This document shows positions 1 to 5,904 of a stretch of DNA of 5,904 nucleotides, piece after piece; within the stretch, counting starts at the first letter, position 1; every line of letters begins with the position of its first letter. The DNA is from Planctomycetota bacterium (lineage in GTDB: Bacteria; Planctomycetota; Phycisphaerae; WQYP01). The notes under the pieces are model-generated. The model made no database searches. It was not told the DNA's origin and was given only the letters and a program-made list of their open reading frames with translations. Location: positions 1 through 5,904 of the forward strand of contig JAJZCT010000237.1 in assembly GCA_021828925.1 (NCBI GenBank). Direction: 5' to 3'. The translations under genes were made by a program, and so were the position numbers.

Positions 1-1
1 A

Positions 2-1453
2 TTGGCGGCGGTCATTGCGGTGTGGGCCAAGGTGGATTACGCCAGTCAGACGGCTGCGATATTCATCGGTGCGGTGCTGGTATTACAAGCCTTTGAACTG
101 GGCATTAATTCCATCCGCAGCCATGGTGGGATTGTGGAACTCGACCAGGCCGGTGTGGATTTGCAGCAACTGCCGCTGGTGCCCATGCTTTCCAGCGGAT
201 GGATCGTCGGTATTAAGGTGCTGGTTTCCGAAAGCATCGGCATGGCCAGCAGCGGCACGACGGTCGTCGCCATTTTTTCGCGGTTAATTCCACGTATCTT
301 GATTGCGGGTTTTCTGTTTGTCGTGCTATTAAGCACCATGCACGTTGTGCCGACCGGTGAGGTGGGTATTCTTGAACATCTGGGTGTGACAACTCCGGAG
401 AATTTGGCGCATCCATTACAGGCCGGCCTGCATATTTTGTGGCCGTGGCCGATTGATAAACTGCAAGATGAACCCACGGATAAAGTCAATCTGGTGGTGG
501 TTGGCTCGGAAGAGCGTGATAAAAATCTGCTGGGCAACAATGCGTTCTCCTTTTGGAGTCAGCACATTTCCATACCGGATCAGGAATTTTTGACCGGGGA
601 TGTCAATCCGGACGGCAGCCCGGCATCGCAGTTGCTCGATGGCTTTGTGGCGGCGTGGTGGCGGGTGAAAAATCCCGGCGAATTTTTTGATCATGTCTCA
701 ACGAGCAACATCATCGAAGTGGGCGGCTTGACGGGGGCCGGCTCCGCGTTGCATCTGCGGCGGATGGATTCCGCTTTGGTGCATCAGGTGCTTTTGTATG
801 CGGTTACGCGGGTATTTGCACAAAATACACTCAAGCAGATCATGGAATCCAACGTCGGGCCGGTATCCGAAAGCATCAAACAGGCCATGCAGAAGGTATT
901 GGATCAGATGAAGTCCGGCGTTGTGATTTTGAGCGTGGAAATCAAAGATATTCATCCGCCAAAAGGTCAGACGCAAAATACCGCGCAAGGAAGATTGTTA
1001 GGACCGGCCGCGGCGTTTGAAAATGTTGTTGCTTCGCGGGAAATTCAAGAGCAGTTGGTGGACGAGGCGCAAACCGAAGCCTACGCGGATGTAGCGCAGG
1101 CGCAAGGTTATGGCAAGGGTAAGTTATTGGCGGCCGACGGTTACGCCGCCAAGGTGGTCAATATTGAACAGGGGCGAGCCAAGGCGCTGACGGTGCAGTC
1201 CAAGGCCTTTGCCAAAGCTGCCCCTGCGGCCATGTCGTGGGCGTTCTATCAGTCGTTGAGCAAGATGTTCGGGCGGGTCAACAAGGTTGTGTTAGGCCCA
1301 GACGTAACGCCGCCCGAAATTTGGCAGATCGGCCATCGGTCATCAGGCAGCATGATGGTGCCGCCGCCGTCAGGACCGCCGGGCGGCATGGGAACGCCGG
1401 GGGGACCGGGCGGGCCGAACACGCCGGGAAGTCAAAGCGGTGCGCCGCAATAG
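2..1453 (+). CDS. hflK: HflK-like SPFH/band 7 membrane protein, 5' partial
   Basis: The reading frame is open to the left edge, so the TTG at 2 is probably internal and the true start lies outside; 483 residues are visible. Residue numbers are for this visible part. Hydrophobic segments lie at about 16-34 and 94-115, and the first ten residues look like the end of an earlier helix. The SPFH domain begins right after the second helix (GEVGILEHLG, 119-128). It shows HflK landmarks: GLHILWPWPID (142-152), FLTGD (196-200), a WWRVKNPGEFF stretch (219-229), SVEIKDIHPP (311-320), and the AFENVVASRE segment (338-347) that opens an Ala/Gln/Glu-rich helical region to about 410. The tail (450-483) is rich in Pro, Gly and Met. 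In known systems HflK pairs with HflC in a cage that controls FtsH proteolysis, with the SPFH part outside the cytoplasm. The HflC-like gene follows 77 bases downstream. The family call is firm; orthology to classical HflK is less certain because a second HflK-like gene lies nearby. Confidence 0.9.
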   Translation: MAAVIAVWAKVDYASQTAAIFIGAVLVLQAFELGINSIRSHGGIVELDQAGVDLQQLPLVPMLSSGWIVGIKVLVSESIGMASSGTTVVAIFSRLIPRILIAGFLFVVLLSTMHVVPTGEVGILEHLGVTTPENLAHPLQAGLHILWPWPIDKLQDEPTDKVNLVVVGSEERDKNLLGNNAFSFWSQHISIPDQEFLTGDVNPDGSPASQLLDGFVAAWWRVKNPGEFFDHVSTSNIIEVGGLTGAGSALHLRRMDSALVHQVLLYAVTRVFAQNTLKQIMESNVGPVSESIKQAMQKVLDQMKSGVVILSVEIKDIHPPKGQTQNTAQGRLLGPAAAFENVVASREIQEQLVDEAQTEAYADVAQAQGYGKGKLLAADGYAAKVVNIEQGRAKALTVQSKAFAKAAPAAMSWAFYQSLSKMFGRVNKVVLGPDVTPPEIWQIGHRSSGSMMVPPPSGPPGGMGTPGGPGGPNTPGSQSGAPQ

Positions 1454-1458
1454 CGTGA

Positions 1459-1476
1459 GGCTGAAAAACTTCGGCC
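1459..1476 (+). other. Small RNA hairpin after the first SPFH gene
   Basis: Five bases after the stop codon of the first gene, GGCTGAA (1459-1465) can pair with TTCGGCC (1470-1476) around an AAAC loop. This gives a 7-bp stem with one G-U pair. No run of T follows (the next bases are CAAGTTTATC), so it is not a convincing intrinsic terminator. It could be a weak attenuator, a 3'-end stabiliser or chance. No clear promoter was found in the rest of the spacer up to 1530. Confidence 0.3.
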
Positions 1477-1530
1477 CAAGTTTATCAGGTTTACAGGGAA
1501 TTTGAATTACGGAATCCTTAAGGAAGTATC

Positions 1531-2475
1531 ATGCGTAAGTTAGCTATTGGAACCATCGTCGCGGTTGTACTGGTCGTGCTATTCTGCGAACTATGCACCG
1601 TTGTCGCCAAGCCCTATCAGAAGATACTGCTGGATCGCTTTGGGAAAATTGTTTCACACCCGACGCGGATCTGCTACAACTGGTTTTTATGCTACCCGAC
1701 GGACCGCGTGATTCGCCTGGATATGCGGCTGCATTTGTACCAGAGCGATAACCGGGAAGTCAGCACCAGTGCCGGTGAGCCGATCAGCATACGCACATTT
1801 GCGCTGTGGAAAATTGTTGATCCGGTGCTGTACGTGGACCGGTTGCCGGGGGGCACGCCTGCGGTTCAGCGGTATTTGGATAACAAAATACAAAGCGCGG
1901 TCCTTCGGCAGATTGGGCATTACACGCTTGATGAAATGTTCAATGTGGATGTTAAGCGATTAAAAATGCAGCAGGCGGAGCAAAATATTCAGCAAAAAGT
2001 GGATGTGGGCATGCGGTCGCTGGGTATTGATGTGGTGAAAGTCGGCTTTGCACGCATGACATTCCCGCCTGATGTCGCAGCGCGCGTTTATCAGCGCATG
2101 ACCGCGGAGCGCAATAAAATTGCCAGCGAATACATTAATCAGGGGGAAAAGCAGGCGCAGATTACCATTGCACAGGGGCGCGAACAAGCCACAGAAATTC
2201 GCAGTACGGCCAGCAAGCAGGCCGCCATTATCCGCGGACAGGCGGACGCCAGCGCCTATGCTATTTTGAATTCAGTACAGGAAACCCCTCAGGCCCGGCA
2301 GTTTTATCGCTTCTGGAAATCATTGCAATTGTTCCAGAATTCCATGGGGAATAGCACGTATTGGGTCCTGACGCCCAACAATCCGGTTACCGAACCGCTT
2401 TTTACGCAGTTGAAAATGGTGGAAGGCTCCGGAGCGAAATCGCTGATAAAAGCGGACCCGCCGGCGGCCAAGTAA
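1531..2475 (+). CDS. hflC: HflC-like SPFH/band 7 membrane protein
   Basis: A complete 314-residue protein, close to the usual HflC length. The ATG is preceded by AAGGAAG (1520-1526), 4 bases upstream, which supports this start. One N-terminal membrane helix (about 4-25) acts as a signal anchor, so the rest should lie outside the cytoplasm. The SPFH domain follows, with LDRFGKI (34-40), ALWKIVDPVLYV (91-102) and LGIDVVKVGFARMTFPPDV (164-182). The segment RVYQRMTAERNKIASEY (185-201) leads into a long Glu/Gln/Ala helical region and then IRGQADASAYAI (234-245). The ending QFYRFWKSLQLFQ (257-269) and WVLTPNNP (278-285) closely follows the classical HflC C-terminus. One departure stands out: where HflC usually has a GLHxKxPF-type motif, this protein reads RICYNWFLCYPTDRV (46-60), with Cys48 and Cys54, besides Cys19 and Cys22 in the anchor. 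The likely role is as partner of one or both flanking HflK-like proteins in a hetero-oligomer. Confidence 0.92.
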   Translation: MRKLAIGTIVAVVLVVLFCELCTVVAKPYQKILLDRFGKIVSHPTRICYNWFLCYPTDRVIRLDMRLHLYQSDNREVSTSAGEPISIRTFALWKIVDPVLYVDRLPGGTPAVQRYLDNKIQSAVLRQIGHYTLDEMFNVDVKRLKMQQAEQNIQQKVDVGMRSLGIDVVKVGFARMTFPPDVAARVYQRMTAERNKIASEYINQGEKQAQITIAQGREQATEIRSTASKQAAIIRGQADASAYAILNSVQETPQARQFYRFWKSLQLFQNSMGNSTYWVLTPNNPVTEPLFTQLKMVEGSGAKSLIKADPPAAK

Positions 2476-2523
2476 GGCTCGTCGTGTAATGCCCGGTGAA
2501 TGGATAAGTACACTAAGGTTCTC

Positions 2524-2528
2524 AGGAA
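2524..2528 (+). promoter_or_regulatory. Ribosome binding site choosing the 2536 start
   Basis: AGGAA at 2524-2528 lies 7 bases before the ATG at 2536. The in-frame ATG at 2500 has only a weak GGTGA directly before it. This favours 2536 and removes 12 residues from the longest possible reading frame. Confidence 0.6.
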
Positions 2529-2535
2529 TGAACGC

Positions 2536-3681
2536 ATGACCCAGGTTGATGAACATCATAATTCTCATACGCATGATCACGATCATGACCATGTGCTGAA
2601 CGTATTGCCGTCCGAGTCGCCGACAAGCCGCTGGACCAGCCCGCAATTTGTCCTGCTTTACTTTGTCATCGGTATCGTGATTGTCTGGATACTAAGCGGG
2701 TTTTATCAGGTCGGAGTGGGCGAAGTGGCGGTGGTCGAACGGCTGGGACAATATGAAATGCTCCCCGGCGGCAAACATGCGCTGTTAATGGAAGCGGGAT
2801 TGCATTATCACATTCCCTGGCCCATTGACACTGTGCACATTGTTCCGCTGGAGCGTGAACACCTGCTGGAAGTCAGTGATTTTAATTCTTCTCCGGCGGC
2901 CTCCGCCAATCTTGAGAAAACTTATCTGCGTCGGGGATATTCCAAGCGATTGCTGAATGCCATTTTTAATCCATATCTGATCACGGGTGATAAAAACATT
3001 CTCCATGCACGCGTGGCGGTGCAATATCAGATATCCCATCCGCTGCAATTTATCCTTGCGGTTTATCAGCCGCCGGGTGGGTTGCCCAACCAGGCATGGA
3101 ATGAAGTGATGAGCCTGCTGACGGACCGGGAGTTAATTCATAAACTCGCTTATGCTACCGTGGATGAAGCCCTGTACAGCGGCAAAACACAGGTGGAGCA
3201 GGAACTCTATGACCCGGTCAAGCCCACGGCCGGCCTGCAACGGCTGGTCGGCAAGCTTAATCTTGGTGCTCAGGTGGAGCGCGTGGAACTTAAGTACATT
3301 CACTGGCCAAGTGCGGTCAACGCAGCATTTTCTGCAGTGCTGAACGCCCGGCAGCAGAAAAATCAGGATCACCAGGATGCGAAAAAACAGTACAATCAGC
3401 TTGTGATTCTGGCCAATGCACAGGCCCAGACCATTTTGAATCAAGCACAGGCGAAAGCCGCCAGCACCGTGGATGAAGCCCAGGGTGAGGCCAATGCCTT
3501 CAGCCAGGTTCTTGCACAATATAAGCAGAATCCACGGGTTATTACGCTCAAACTTTTAAACGATACATTAAGCAATGTAATGAACAACGTGGGACGGGTA
3601 TTTTTCGTGCAGCCGCACCAGCAGATTATTCTGTCAATGCCGCCGCCGCCGAAAAAGGTTAATATTCAGTCAGCGCAGTAA
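2536..3681 (+). CDS. Second HflK-like SPFH protein with His-rich N-terminus
   Basis: A 381-residue protein from the ATG at 2536, chosen for its Shine-Dalgarno match; starting at 2500 would give 393 residues. A short N-terminal region holds seven histidines in 13 residues (7-19), followed by one membrane helix (about 37-57). The SPFH domain starts at VGEVAVVERLG (61-71) and carries the HflK-type motifs GLHYHIPWPID (88-98), YLITGDKNILHARVAVQYQI (147-166) and VELKYIHWPSAV (250-261). An Ala/Gln/Lys-rich helical region spans about 270-330. The C-terminus ends with RVFFVQPHQQIILSMPPPPKK (354-374). By analogy with HflK, the His-rich stretch would face the cytoplasm and the SPFH part the opposite side. 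It shares the GLHxxxPWPID motif with the first gene, so the two are probably distant paralogues flanking the HflC-like gene. The SPFH call is secure; the exact function is not known, and roles in FtsH modulation or in support of the downstream ABC exporter are inferences. Confidence 0.88.
   Translation: MTQVDEHHNSHTHDHDHDHVLNVLPSESPTSRWTSPQFVLLYFVIGIVIVWILSGFYQVGVGEVAVVERLGQYEMLPGGKHALLMEAGLHYHIPWPIDTVHIVPLEREHLLEVSDFNSSPAASANLEKTYLRRGYSKRLLNAIFNPYLITGDKNILHARVAVQYQISHPLQFILAVYQPPGGLPNQAWNEVMSLLTDRELIHKLAYATVDEALYSGKTQVEQELYDPVKPTAGLQRLVGKLNLGAQVERVELKYIHWPSAVNAAFSAVLNARQQKNQDHQDAKKQYNQLVILANAQAQTILNQAQAKAASTVDEAQGEANAFSQVLAQYKQNPRVITLKLLNDTLSNVMNNVGRVFFVQPHQQIILSMPPPPKKVNIQSAQ
2554..2592 (+). 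other. Histidine-rich coding tract (possible metal-binding segment)
   Basis: Codons 7-19 of the second HflK-like protein encode HHNSHTHDHDHDH. The alternating His-Asp pattern produces short CATGAT/GATCAT repeats in the DNA. Such stretches are common in proteins that bind Zn, Ni or Cu, but they also occur without a known ligand. It sits just before the membrane helix, probably on the cytoplasmic side. Confidence 0.6.
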
Positions 3682-3728
3682 GTTCGTGGCAAGCGTACCC
3701 CATTGCGGGGCTTATTCTGGAGTTATGG

Positions 3729-4601
3729 ATGGTTGCGGACAGTCAGGCAATTCAAACAAGACAGCTCTCCAAGGTTTATCCCGGCTTTTTCAAAAGCCAG
3801 CAAGTGCCCGCTCTGACAGAGTTGAATCTGCGCGTGGATCAGGGCCAGATCTTCGGCTTATTAGGGCCTAATGGAAGCGGTAAAACCACGACGATTAAAT
3901 TATTGCTCGGATTGATCAATCCAACCTCGGGTGATGCGCTGGTGATGGGGCAACCCGCCGGCGATCAGGAAACCCGGCGGCGCATCGGGTATCTGCCGGA
4001 AGAAAGCTATTTGTATCGCTTTCTGAATGCCCGTCAGACCTTGGATTTTTACGCTCGGCTATTCAATATGAATCGGGCCGAGCGCCGCCGGGCGGTGGAT
4101 TATTATCTGGATTTTGTCGGGCTGGATCCCAGCGTGCGGGGGCGGAGAATCGGTACTTATTCCAAGGGGCAGACGCGCCGTGTGGCATTGGCGCAGGCGC
4201 TGTTGAACAATCCTGATTTAATTATTATGGATGAGCCGACATCGGGTCTGGACCCGGTGGGCATGCTGGAAATTAAAAACATGATCATGCGGTTGAAGGA
4301 GGCGGGAAAAACCGTTTTGCTTTCAAGCCACCAATTGGCGGACGTTGAGGATGTCTGCGATCGGCTGGTAATTTTATACCGGGGACGCATTGAACTGGAA
4401 GGGGCGTTGCGTGACCTGCTGGAGAAAAAGGACGTATTTCAGCTTTCCGCACGCAACGTGTCCGATGCGCTGCAGGCCAAGCTCACCCAGATCGCCGAGC
4501 AGGAGGGCGCTGTAGAAATTCTCACGGGCCGTGCCCGGGTACGACTGGAAGATCTGTTCAAAGAGCTTGTGGCTCGCAAACGCAGCGGAGAACTCCGATA
4601 A
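3729..4601 (+). CDS. ABC transporter ATP-binding protein (ABC-2 export type)
   Basis: A complete 290-residue ATPase that would power an ABC-2 type membrane complex from the cytoplasmic face. Walker A is GPNGSGKTT (46-54). The Q-loop region is RIGYLPEESYLY (85-96), with Glu91 where many ABC proteins have Gln, a variation known in this subfamily. The signature is YSKGQ (144-148), followed by RRVALAQALL. Walker B is LIIMDEP (164-170), the D-loop is SGLDP (172-176) and the switch histidine is His201 in LLSSHQL. All catalytic motifs are intact. A C-terminal extension of about 60 residues (230-290) ends in a basic stretch, as is common in the CcmA/NatA-like group (COG1131 type). The ATG at 3729 has TGGAG (3718-3722) 6 bases upstream; the ATG at 3725 is in another frame. 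The gene follows the third SPFH gene by 47 bases and precedes its likely permease by 53 bases. The substrate cannot be read from the sequence. Confidence 0.96.
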   Translation: MVADSQAIQTRQLSKVYPGFFKSQQVPALTELNLRVDQGQIFGLLGPNGSGKTTTIKLLLGLINPTSGDALVMGQPAGDQETRRRIGYLPEESYLYRFLNARQTLDFYARLFNMNRAERRRAVDYYLDFVGLDPSVRGRRIGTYSKGQTRRVALAQALLNNPDLIIMDEPTSGLDPVGMLEIKNMIMRLKEAGKTVLLSSHQLADVEDVCDRLVILYRGRIELEGALRDLLEKKDVFQLSARNVSDALQAKLTQIAEQEGAVEILTGRARVRLEDLFKELVARKRSGELR

Positions 4602-4637
4602 AAACATTTGGCTTGTCCGTGGCGTACCGCGATAGTC

Positions 4638-4642
4638 AGGAA
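4638..4642 (+). promoter_or_regulatory. Ribosome binding site of the permease gene
   Basis: AGGAA at 4638-4642 lies 12 bases before the ATG at 4655. The spacing is longer than ideal, but 4655 is the first ATG in its frame after the in-frame TGA at 4643-4645. The ATG at 4642 opens a different frame of only 78 codons and is not the gene. Confidence 0.45.
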
Positions 4643-4654
4643 TGAAGTATTTAC

Positions 4655-5904
4655 ATGCTTGGATTATTACAACAATTAGGGCCAAAACTTGCCGGAGGGG
4701 GAATCGCTTTGGGAACCGTTTATCATCCCCCGTCGCAGCACCACTATGTCAGCATCTTTGCCGATGTGGTAGTTGTGCTGTTGATTCTGGCCTTTGTGCT
4801 GACGGCTTTTCGGGATATTGCCCGCCTGGGGCGCGGTTTCTCACGGGCGTGGGCCATCGGCCGCGTGACAATTTCTGAGGCGTGGAATGCCCGCATGTGG
4901 GCGGTGCCGCTGGTTTGGTTTGGGGTATGCGTGCTGCTGGGCGTGTTGATTGTCCGTGGCTATGAACCATCGGGCGTGGTCCGCGTTTACATGACCATTT
5001 TTCTCCGCGCACAGGCTTTAATTTTACTGATTTATCTTGGGCTTCTGGCCTGCGTAACGCTTCCACGTGAACGGGAGCGCCACACGCTGGTGACTACCGG
5101 CAGCAAGCCGATTTCTCGCTTGGAACTGCTGCTGGGGAAAGTCATGGGGCTTTCCGCCGCCGGTGCCATCATGCTGGTGACCATGATGATCCTCACGTGG
5201 GGTTATATGAAAGTGGTGGATTTAAAAATCCGCCATGATGCGCAAGTGCTTTATGCCATGCAGAAAAAAAGCTATGACAAGGTCCAGCGCCGCATGCCGC
5301 CGGATACCGGCGTGAAATACCTCGCTAAGCATGGCATGCTTCAGGCGCAGAATTATGTGTCGGGAAAATTTGGCATTGCCGGCTACGTGAACTACCAAAC
5401 TAACCCTCCGACTCGGTTGCTGAAAGGCGGAAGTTCCGAAGTTCTGTACTTTGAATTTCCTTCGTTGCCGGCCACCGAGTATTACCGCCCCATGTTTGAG
5501 TTCCAGTTTGCCGTCGTTCATGCCCTGCCTTCCCCCAAGCCGGTAACGATTGATGTTACGTTGGTGCAGCGCAGCAACCCCATGAATACCCAGGAAAAGA
5601 CCTTGACGCTTAATGCCGCAGGGCAGGTTTTCTGGATTCCGAAAAATCCCACGGCGTTTTTCAGTTACGGTAATCCCCAGACCGGGCAGATTTATAATCC
5701 CGGCCCGGTGGTTGTGAAAGTAACCTGTCCGGACTTTGGCGTGTATCTGGGCATTGGAAATGGCCTACGACCGCCGAATCAGACCAGTTGCATGGCCGTG
5801 AGTTTAGATACCAACCGTACGCCGCACCATTCCGGTATGCTTGCCCCTAAAGCCAATCCGGTGATCACCGGATTTAAAAATAACGGCAAACAGGAAATTG
5901 TCGG
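4655..5904 (+). CDS. ABC-2 type permease with large extracytoplasmic domain, 3' partial
   Basis: An open frame from the ATG at 4655 runs to the right edge without a stop (416 codons plus two bases). Hydrophobic helices are predicted at about 33-52, 81-100, 112-134 and 163-185. The cytoplasmic stretch between helices 3 and 4, LPRERERHTLVTTGSKPISR (136-155) followed by LELLLGKVMGL, matches the ABC-2 permease hallmark (EREKGTL..LL.TP.SR.E..LGK). A second clue is VTISEAWNARMW (71-82) before helix 2, typical of the region leading into the first conserved helix of this family; helix 1 would then be an extra N-terminal one. After helix 4 come at least 230 mostly hydrophilic residues (186-416), rich in short beta-like stretches, Pro and Asn, which should lie outside the cytoplasm before the remaining helices return. 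The gene most likely forms a transporter with the ATPase encoded 53 bases upstream. The substrate and the C-terminal half are unknown. Confidence 0.86.
   Translation, partial: MLGLLQQLGPKLAGGGIALGTVYHPPSQHHYVSIFADVVVVLLILAFVLTAFRDIARLGRGFSRAWAIGRVTISEAWNARMWAVPLVWFGVCVLLGVLIVRGYEPSGVVRVYMTIFLRAQALILLIYLGLLACVTLPRERERHTLVTTGSKPISRLELLLGKVMGLSAAGAIMLVTMMILTWGYMKVVDLKIRHDAQVLYAMQKKSYDKVQRRMPPDTGVKYLAKHGMLQAQNYVSGKFGIAGYVNYQTNPPTRLLKGGSSEVLYFEFPSLPATEYYRPMFEFQFAVVHALPSPKPVTIDVTLVQRSNPMNTQEKTLTLNAAGQVFWIPKNPTAFFSYGNPQTGQIYNPGPVVVKVTCPDFGVYLGIGNGLRPPNQTSCMAVSLDTNRTPHHSGMLAPKANPVITGFKNNGKQEIV

Noticed and set aside
46..540. Minus-strand open frame of 164 codons opposite the first SPFH gene
   Set aside because: It lies wholly inside a well-supported plus-strand gene, its product resembles nothing recognisable, and the plus-strand protein has clear SPFH motifs there.
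1490..1518. Possible promoter with TTTACA as a -35 box before the HflC-like gene
   Set aside because: At 17 bases spacing the -10 position reads AATCCT, a poor match to TATAAT.
1585..1590. Lipoprotein signal in the HflC-like protein (Cys19 at the end of the hydrophobic segment)
   Set aside because: The residue before Cys19 is Phe, which does not fit the small residue required by a lipobox; a signal anchor is more likely, as in HflC.
2500..2535. Longer start of the second HflK-like gene at ATG 2500
   Set aside because: It has no good ribosome binding site, while the ATG at 2536 has AGGAA at ideal spacing. It is kept as an alternative only.
3698..3710. CCCC-ATTGC-GGGG inverted repeat between the third SPFH gene and the ATPase gene
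   Set aside because: The stem is only 4 bp and no T-run follows, so it is too weak to call a terminator.
3685..4630. Similar CGTGGC/GCGTACC words in the spacers before the ATPase and permease genes
   Set aside because: The shared words are short and spaced differently, so chance is an adequate explanation.

Overview
The window reads as one plus-strand transcription unit of five membrane-associated genes. It begins inside the first gene and ends inside the last. In order, they are: an HflK-like SPFH/band 7 protein (5' end missing), an HflC-like SPFH protein, a second HflK-like SPFH protein with a histidine-rich N-terminus, an ABC-transporter ATPase of the ABC-2 export type, and an ABC-2 type permease that is still open at the right edge. 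The four spacers are 47 to 77 bases long, and none holds a convincing intrinsic terminator or promoter. No RNA gene, mobile element, CRISPR array or long DNA repeat was seen, and no gap exceeds 300 bases. The minus strand carries only shadow reading frames.

Layout: positions 2-1453 hold the first SPFH gene, whose N-terminal part contains extra membrane segments. A small hairpin follows its stop codon. Positions 1531-2475 hold the HflC-like gene. Positions 2536-3681 hold the second HflK-like gene; an alternative start lies at 2500. Positions 3729-4601 hold the ATPase. Positions 4655-5904 hold the permease, with four predicted membrane helices followed by a large, apparently extracytoplasmic domain.

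Working together (inference): HflK and HflC are known to form a large membrane-anchored hetero-oligomeric cage around the FtsH protease. Here there are three different SPFH subunits, and the neighbours are an ABC-2 exporter pair rather than FtsH. One reading is that a three-component SPFH assembly organises a membrane microdomain in which the exporter works or is quality-controlled. FtsH itself is not in the window, so a conventional FtsH-modulating role cannot be excluded.

Organism: a Gram-negative-type bacterium of moderate GC content. The multi-helix N-terminus of the HflK-like protein, the non-overlapping genes with 50-80 base spacers, and the SPFH/ABC-2 neighbourhood suggest Planctomycetota, perhaps Phycisphaerae. 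This is an impression from family resemblance, not a demonstrated placement.
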